A stretch of DNA of 64,000 nt from Harmothoe impar (lineage: Eukaryota; Annelida; Polychaeta; Phyllodocida; Polynoidae), in the NCBI GenBank assembly GCA_947462335.1, contig OX381705.1, positions 47,808,898-47,872,897 of the forward strand, in the 5' to 3' direction. The notes beneath the pieces are model-generated. The model saw nothing but the letters and a program-made list of their open reading frames with translations. It was not told where the DNA came from and did no database searches. Of this stretch, positions 56,819-64,000 are shown in pieces (within the stretch, counting starts at the first letter, position 1; each line of letters starts with the position of its first letter). The translations under genes were made by a program, and so were the position numbers.

Positions 56819-57651
56819 GAGCTGCTGCTTTGCCGACGTAATCGGTTATGAATCTGATCCCAGTTTGCTTTCCAGCTTTTATGATTGAAAGACAAAATCC
56901 AATATTACCATGTTTTTGCGTGAAATAGCCAGACATGTCAATAGTATCACGATTAAACTTTTCTTTGGGCAATGAAATATAGCTAATGAGTACAAAAACC
57001 CTAGTATTACAGTGTGTATGATTTGTTATCGTTTTGCGGTTGAGATTGAGATGGATTGTAAATACATATATAGCACAAATGAATGGCTGTTTGTTAACTC
57101 ATGATACTGGACAGCCATGTCTTTTGCATGTTTGCATACGTTTAGGTAGTTACATATTGTTGGTTCATATCCATTTCTTGAAAGACGCCCATGGAACATC
57201 CAATGCCTCCAATGCAAATCTTTTCAATGTAAAATATTTCTACGCCTTGATTCAGAAGATACATATCAGTAAGATGCAATATAAAAATGTGAGCAAGTGG
57301 AATAACTGCAAGGTGAATATAATTATTCCAAAATTATTTTATTGTGGTTATAATACATTCCATAACTGAAATGCCAAATGCAGACAAATTGTAGGTTCCA
57401 TAGAAAATTACATCTATTTTAAGTCTACCATACACCTACAGTAGGTCTTCTCAGATTCCCCAGATGTGGGTAACATTCAGGCACCAGTGTTTTGCCTGTA
57501 GACATTACCAATATTCCTGCAGAGATTTAGCCCATATAACCACTTAGCACGTTGACCCAAGCACTGTGGCCCAGATGTAGTGGCAGGTCATGGTCAGTAT
57601 CCATATATGAATAGATTCAGTGACTACAGAAGACATGTGACCAGGCTAGGG
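56819..57651. other. Unassigned sequence
   Basis: No feature recognised. Confidence 0.4.
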
Positions 57652-58224
57652 AAAAGACCCATCCGGGGAGGAAATAGCATCTAAAATTGGTGTCATACCC
57701 TTAAAGTGAGATATCATGAGCAACGAAATTCCTGGTAGTTTTGTGGGAATCACTATTCAAAGATCAGTTTATATCAATAACTGGAAATGGTAAATAAACT
57801 CTAAAAGCATTCCATCCCATGATAATTAGTGTTAATTATGAGAAATCAGTTTTATTGATGAATAACCAAATAAAATGGGATTCTTAAGTCTAAAGTTGGT
57901 TCTAGAAGGAATTTCCACAGTCTGTTTTCGGTTCTGAGTAGCTGGGATTTCTAAGAAACTGGTGATAATTATCTCCCATTTTTGGTATTGGAATAATTTG
58001 CCTGGCAACCAGAAATTGTCTTAATGTGCTAATTTTCGCAATTTCGGTATAAACGTTCTTTTTGCTTTCCAAATATGGAATGTTAGCAGTAAGGATGGAA
58101 TAATTCTAATAGGCCTAAAAAATTATCCTAGAGCACTTTTACTTGAATTATGCCCTCTTTAGCCATCTTCTTGCCCCCCGGTGGCCAAAGCCAGTACTAA
58201 AAATCCCCCACGGATGGGTCTTTT
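57652..58224. mobile_element. MITE family A, copy 2 (uninterrupted)
   Basis: Terminal inverted repeats AAAAGACCCATCCG and CGGATGGGTCTTTT. CTAG occurs in both flanks and could be part of a target duplication. The interior resembles 5338-5530. Confidence 0.7.
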
Positions 58225-60101
58225 AGCTAGTTGGGTCAGACATGTCCTTTGATTAACGTTTTTGTCCTTCCATTTATCACCATTCTGTAGAAACAAAATA
58301 ACAGGTTACACATACCAGACAAAGGTTATCTAAGTTTCATAGATCTACTATGGAAATGCATTGTGTTGAATAGATATTCAGTTACAATCAAATTATTTTC
58401 AAGGTTGATTGAAATTCTATCGCAATGGTAAAGTCAAAAGACTGAACTACTGGAAACCTCTATAACACTCTTATTATACGTTATTATCTGATAAGATCAA
58501 GAGGTATATTTAGATTAGCCCCCTAGTGCAAGTTTTTATTTAAAAAACAATAATCATATCTGTATTGTTGATGCCAAATCTATCACCTCGATGCACCTTT
58601 AAATATGAATTGCACAGGAATTATTGTGTGTATACTTACTCAAAAAAAGAAGATATGGGCCAAAATTCACGAGTACTGTGCACGGACGACCTTTGGGATT
58701 TTTTTTAAAATCTAAGTAGAGCTCTGAATTTCAAAAGTACTCATAACCAGTGAATAAGATAGTCAGGATTGGTGGCAACTTCGTCTTTTTCGCATGCTAA
58801 GGGCAAGATGGGACAATTTTAGGTGGATCTTTGATATTTTTTCATGTATTTTTGGTTAATTAAAATTTAGTTCACTTTCCGAAAAACTGCATTTCCACCA
58901 AAAAGTTATTTGGGTTTATTCATTACACTTATGTAGGAGCCCTAAGTCTACTCATTCAGGTGGTATAAGACACTAGTGTGCCAAGAATCTGTGCGCTGGC
59001 CCATAAATGTATATCCTATGCAATTAGGAGTAGTACAAGACATAAATTAGATTATCCTGACAACCATAAGTATTGCACTCCCCTACAACCCATTCCCTGA
59101 CCATGATATTGCACGTATGGTTTAATACTTCTTTAATTCATTGTGGATGGAACAGTGCTTCGATTTAATGCATAGATATACCAGATATTTGCTCAATATT
59201 CTAATTTACTTATTTAATGGCTAGATATAGTAGGTATAGTCGGCAACCAGGCCTGTGTTGTACTACCAAGGGCCCCTTCCCAACCCTCTCCTGAGCTGGC
59301 TATTGCATGTAGAGCCTGCAGAGCATGATTTAAATGCTCATTATAGTAGGAAAGACAAAACTTCAAATGATATTCTAAATAACGTACATATCCAAGGTAC
59401 ACAAAGTAAAGTATTATGATACATAGCATCACGATGCATTCACATTGGAACATTATGAGAGCTGTGGTAACTTGTATTATACTGAATACAATATTACACT
59501 TGATCATACGTGCAGATTACTTATGTAGTAATACCTATCTCTAGATATATTATCAATAGGTATACAGATCATGAGGGCTGCTTGCAGGCAGCCAGTTTCA
59601 CTGAGAGCAATCAGGCTATAAACTGGAGTATGTTATTTCAAAGGGCCGTGCACCGTGATTTGGGCACAGCAACATATTATTAGTATCAGTGTTAGTGAGT
59701 CAAACATTTAGATGTAAACAATACATCAGGGCTGTTTGAATGTGGTCCCTGTGTTTCACATATTCGTGGGTTAGGGATCCCTCAGGACTTCAGGCGTAAC
59801 CTAAGTCTCAAAAGGCCCATATATCACAAATAGTTGAGGGATAGGGGCTTTTTGAGACTTAGGGGCATCACAGATCAGATGCTTATGGGCCCGAAAAAAA
59901 GAAAATAGGGAAGAACACGATATATCGACACTTGAAGAATAATCTGTATTTCATCTACAGATCAGAAATAGATTGTGCACTATTGATAGGGAATAGGGTA
60001 AAGTCACCTTGAGACGGACAGACACATTGAGTCGGACACCAGTGGGTTTGAATAACAAAGCTAATATTAACAATTCAGGTATGTGGCCAGGTATCACACT
60101 A
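58225..60101. other. Unassigned AT-rich sequence
   Basis: Weak inverted CTAAGTCTCAAAA / TTTTTGAGACTTAG words near 59800 and 59848. No gene recognised. Confidence 0.4.
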
Positions 60102-60950
60102 CCCAGTGGGCAAACTTCAGGTGATTCAATGCTGATTCAATGTGTGTAGCGACATAATATCAACAGTTGATACAGGGTTGTCATTATGTTGATATTGATG
60201 AGGTCATCAACGTTGATCATTCATCAGTGATTCAACATTGATATGACCATTGTAAATCAACAACAAATAAACATAATAAAATGATTTACATTGATTTGAT
60301 ATTGACTGCTGATGCATAATTTGAGATTCTGTATATTAGATACAGTATTCTTATGTAGACTCATTCCTTTAATTTATTTATTTTCATTACAACATCCCCC
60401 CATTCCCATTTCTCCAAGTAAGATTAAATGCTAATTCTAGCACTATCCAGGATAGTGGTACATGAATGACCTCTGAAGATCACACTAAGAGGCATTCACA
60501 TCCATTTCAAACTGACCTGGTGATGACTGAGGCTTTATCCATCATTCTTAGCAACATAAATGGTGTCTTACTGAAACCATGCATTTATTGTTGTCATTTA
60601 ATTCCTAATGTCAACCAAATGCACACACCATAGTTGTCAATGAAAATGAATGACATTTTGATCAATTGTATACATTGATGAGAAAAGAAGAGCTTACAAT
60701 TAGGGAAAATTGATGTAGCATGGAGATAGAAATGCCAAGGAGTAGGTTGTGGAGGCACCTAGTGGGAAAGGTGGGAAACAGCATGGTTGATTCAAAGTTG
60801 ATATCGAAACATTGCATCAATGTTGAAACAGGTGTTGGTTGACAACGTTGAAATTGCAACATTGCATCAATGTTGAAAACAGGTTGATCTACCCTGTAAC
60901 CCTATATCAACCAGTTTTCAACGTTGAATCAAGGTTTTGTGCCCACTGGG
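60102..60950. mobile_element. MITE with CCCAGTGGGCA ends, long copy
   Basis: CCCAGTGGGCA (60102-60112) and TGCCCACTGGG (60940-60950), flanked by TA on both sides. GATTCAATG/CAACGTTGAATCAA interior words are shared with 49791-49898. 849 bp, no transposase. Confidence 0.8.
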
Positions 60951-63120
60951 TAGGGCCAATTAGGACCCAGTACCCAGTTGCAGCTAAATGTCCACAATAC
61001 TGCCAAAATGTTTGATAGGGGACAAACTGTCTCATTGGTACATTCCATCCATGTGCTCTTTTTTGATGGGAGGTAGTAGAAGAATATTGATAACCAAGCT
61101 CTCCCATTCCCATTCCAACTATCTAAATACATAATTATTCTCAAATGATTCTTTGCTTAAGATTGCCATGACCCTTAAGCGTTGAAGTTAGAGGATGGGT
61201 GAAGACTCTGTTTGAGGAGGACATGAGCATTTCATGCATGTGTCCTGACCTAAGATCTTCAAAAATGAATGACAAGAACACTTGGAGATAACTGTTTGAG
61301 AAACACAACTTCCTAGATATCCTCAAACCAACATTCAATGTGTCTTCAAGTATGCTAATAACTTTTTAGTAAAGATTTTATCATCGCTGCGCAAAATACC
61401 ACTGGACGATTTGTATGAAAGATAATTGGGCCAGGACGATTTGGCCAAAATGGTGGACGATTTCCAATCCTGCAAATCTTCAAATGCTGATTACGTGATC
61501 AGAGCTATTCTCTCATTCCCTGTTTCGCATTATATGGTATTGCCATTTTGGTATACCACAAGTTTTTACAATATCTTTTCATTCCAGCCTTGAAAATTGT
61601 GTATCATTATATTCTGTGCCTATCAATTCTTATATTGTATGATCTACCCTAGAAACACCAGCAAATGTTCCGGCTCAAGGATCATATCTGGCATGAGGTG
61701 TACAAGTTTGGGTGCAGTTTAATGTTTTGAAATTAACATATTAGATGGATATTATATTTATCATTGAATGATGAAATATACTTTTAAAAAAAGTCCCCTG
61801 CAATAGACACTGGCAGACAATATGAACCCAATGGTGCAACCGTTGATATGGTTGGTATCCTTTAAGGGTCTCGATTCAAACGCCCCAGGTGACCACCTCT
61901 TCCTTCACTCCCAGGAATGAGATGCCCGGTCTGCGTGCTCAGAGCATCAAAGATGGCAGGGGGAAGGTTGAATGGTGGCTTGTTTTGGTTAGTTTTAAGG
62001 GTGTTATGGAGGTTGGCAGGTTGTACAACTCAGTATGTATGACTTCAATATCAATACAAACAATCTGGATAGTAATTGCACTGCAATAGGAGGCTAACTT
62101 CACTGTATTGGACATCCTAGAACTGATGAGTGATGCCCTTGCCACATATCAAAGTATTTGTTGTGATGCCCGTAACACTTTTCTGTGATGCCCTGTCCAC
62201 GGGATATGTGCCCTAGCTTGATAGCTATATTGTATTTTCAGTAGTTATCAATGGAAATTAAATTTTGTAGGTACAGGCCATAGGTAGGGAGTTCAAAATA
62301 GCGCTGCCACTGCCACTGTGATCTGCACATTTCTGTGATCTAATATGCACCCTTCCTAGAGGCATCCCTCAAAACATAATGAATAATATGACTTGTTAAA
62401 ACTTGGTACCATGGGGATGTTGGTAATTATGTTTTTTTAAGACATGTGAAATCCTGGTGTGTTTGACCCTGCCCAATGCTGTCCCTAGCCATGTTAATAG
62501 GACCTGTTTTGTCTGAGTTGGAAGGGTAAGGTGATACATTACCCCTGGCTGCTGTGATCCTGCCTAGATCACAGAAATGGGAAATATGTTCAAGTGCAAT
62601 CACCATGATATATCTGCATCTAGCTATGATAGGAACAGATCTGAAAAGATCGCATAGGGACCTTTACCATTGCAAGCAATGTATATTCTTTAACTCATTT
62701 TTGGAAATTTGTCAAACTCCCAACCATAGGCCTACAGTAGTATTGGACTAAATTATAGTACCTGCTGCAATGGTGATCACTGACACAGGCTATTCAGGTC
62801 CCCTTTGAATAGGCACTTAGGACCCTATACAAAACAGCCACCTCTTTCCCCTCTGCCCTATAGGGCTGTTTTCCAGCAAACCCACCAACCTTGCATTACA
62901 TTTAGTCATCTCACATCTAAACTATGACAGCTATCAATATGCCGTCTTTTGCTTTGTATTCCAGGCATATTTATCTTTCCATGGAGGGGTTTTTTGAATT
63001 TATAAAGTATTTTTATTCATGAAATGATTTTCAAAAATACAGTACAGGTATTCAAGAATGAGAATGAGGACATGAGAGATCTTAATATCATGCATAGTCT
63101 GATGGTGTTTGACCATTCTC
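60951..63120. other. Unassigned sequence
   Basis: No gene or repeat recognised before the minus-strand LINE end. Confidence 0.4.
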
Positions 63121-63352
63121 ATTTGGTCACATAACAAGATGATGTCACTAGCAGCCAATCATACAGGAATCGGGAGTACATCATTATGTCATACAGTATT
63201 TCATGGTGCAACATATAAATTCTTTTCATCCTTTTAGTATGCGTAAAGGTTTTTGTAATAACAACCCATGATGCAGGCACATATAATATACAATATTTGA
63301 AGTGATTGTGGCAATGGTTGACCTAGGAGGTCAGATTTCCTGGAAGGACAAA
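63121..63352 (-). other. Presumed 3' UTR of the minus-strand LINE
   Basis: Non-coding sequence directly 3' of the LINE stop on the - strand. The end of the element cannot be seen. Confidence 0.25.
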
Positions 63353-64000
63353 TTACTTTGTTTTCACAAGTTCCTCTAAAAATAACTTGGTGATTTTTGC
63401 TTTTGCTTTGGCTCTGAATGTGTCCCTATTTTTGGACATTCTGCATGAGACATTCATAAGATTCCAGAGTTCCACACTTCTGTAGAGTGGGCTTTTTCTG
63501 TAACCTAATTTAATGGATGTGGGATATACCAGTAGACCCGTATTTGACGACCGTGTCACCCTGCCTCCTGCCACTGTTTTTTGGAAAGTGAGGCCAAGTT
63601 CGTTTGGGCTGTGGTGATCACCATGGAGATATTTGTAAAGTAACAGTAACAGTTGTAAATCATATCTTATGCTCAGGTAGTCTACACTAGTATCTTTGTG
63701 TAGATCCAGTATGTGATGCTTCATTCTTACATTCAAACAAATTCTGAGGCATCTATTTTGTAACATTTGTAATCGCTTATGTTGGTGCTTTGTGATACCA
63801 TTAAATAAATAACCACAGTATTCTAACACAGGCAGTATGGTTTGTTTGTACACTAGAGTGGCAGTATGTTTTGACATTTTTTTACGCATTTTTCTCAGCA
63901 TTACACATCTGTTACTAGAGCTACTTACAGTTTTGCTGACACTTTTTTCTAATGTGAAATTGTCATCCATAATGATACCTAAATATTCATATTGTTTACA
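63353..64000 (-). CDS. C-terminal part of a second LINE reverse transcriptase, cut by the window edge
   Basis: The frame ends with TAA at 63353-63355 (complement) and is open to the window edge. The ATG at 63970 is internal: upstream codons continue in frame as KQYEYLGII, the YLG motif that follows the RT palm. Visible landmarks are LVYKQTILPVLEYC and LQMLQNRCLRICLNV, the conserved thumb and C-terminal motif of LINE ORF2 proteins, then a Leu-rich helix and a LWN motif. It matches the same region of the ORF2 at 19.5-22.6 kb in pattern but is clearly a different family. No stops or frameshifts are seen in the 215 codons present, so the element may be intact upstream. Confidence 0.85.
   Translation of the reverse strand, partial: CKQYEYLGIIMDDNFTLEKSVSKTVSSSSNRCVMLRKMRKKMSKHTATLVYKQTILPVLEYCGYLFNGITKHQHKRLQMLQNRCLRICLNVRMKHHILDLHKDTSVDYLSIRYDLQLLLLLYKYLHGDHHSPNELGLTFQKTVAGGRVTRSSNTGLLVYPTSIKLGYRKSPLYRSVELWNLMNVSCRMSKNRDTFRAKAKAKITKLFLEELVKTK

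Overview
The window is animal nuclear DNA, mostly non-coding and packed with transposable elements. The evidence is large gene-free stretches, many inverted-repeat elements, tRNA-derived modules, microsatellites, and non-LTR retrotransposons with animal-type ORFs. Frequent short words such as tacatgtaggcct and the mix of repeat families fit a marine invertebrate, possibly a deuterostome such as an echinoderm, hemichordate or lancelet. That placement is an impression, not a proof. No host protein-coding gene can be confidently recognised; the window could be intergenic or deep in introns.

The centrepiece is an apparently intact non-LTR retrotransposon (LINE) on the + strand, roughly 14.9-22.8 kb, with three long open frames. 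ORF1 (about 680 aa) has an AT-hook, an acidic region, a coiled coil, an L1-type RRM plus C-terminal domain, and then a NADAR domain, a family known to hydrolyse ADP-ribose-type N-glycosidic bonds. Thirty-six bases later is a 215-aa frame that looks like a degenerate SGNH/GDSL-hydrolase fold. After a 1.48-kb gap comes ORF2 (1027 aa), with an APE-type endonuclease and a YADD reverse transcriptase. The gap holds several sets of repeated hairpins. Four display one invariant 12-nt loop on unrelated stems. Four others share a GA bulge, with compensatory inversion of the outer stem. A NADAR-armed LINE with a structured inter-ORF leader is the best candidate for an undescribed system.

Layout. 0-5 kb: sparse, with a dispersed repeat pair, a long hairpin and an AACGTT-rich element. 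5.3-7 kb: a MITE with another MITE nested in it, and a foldback element with GTCTTTGACC subterminal repeats. 8.1-9.4 kb: nine copies of a ~146-bp satellite, each carrying an RFX X-box-like dyad. 13.2-13.5 kb: a ~40-bp minisatellite. 14.9-22.8 kb: the NADAR LINE, followed by a MITE. 25.2-27 kb: a foldback cluster including a 107-bp perfect palindrome. 27-42 kb: mostly unassigned, with hairpins, a palindromic minisatellite, small MITEs and simple repeats. 42.5-49 kb: rich in tRNA-like (pol III box A/B) modules, one of them in the loop of a 76-bp foldback, plus a ~1.9-kb non-autonomous element. 49.8-61 kb: more MITEs, several of them second copies of families seen earlier, and a CpG-richer patch at 51.8-53.3 kb. 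63.35-64.0 kb: the 3' end of a second LINE on the - strand, cut by the window edge.

How the parts relate: the LINE supplies its own replication machinery and probably acts in cis. Most other elements are non-autonomous, with no transposase visible here. Repeat ends were judged by eye, so boundaries are approximate.
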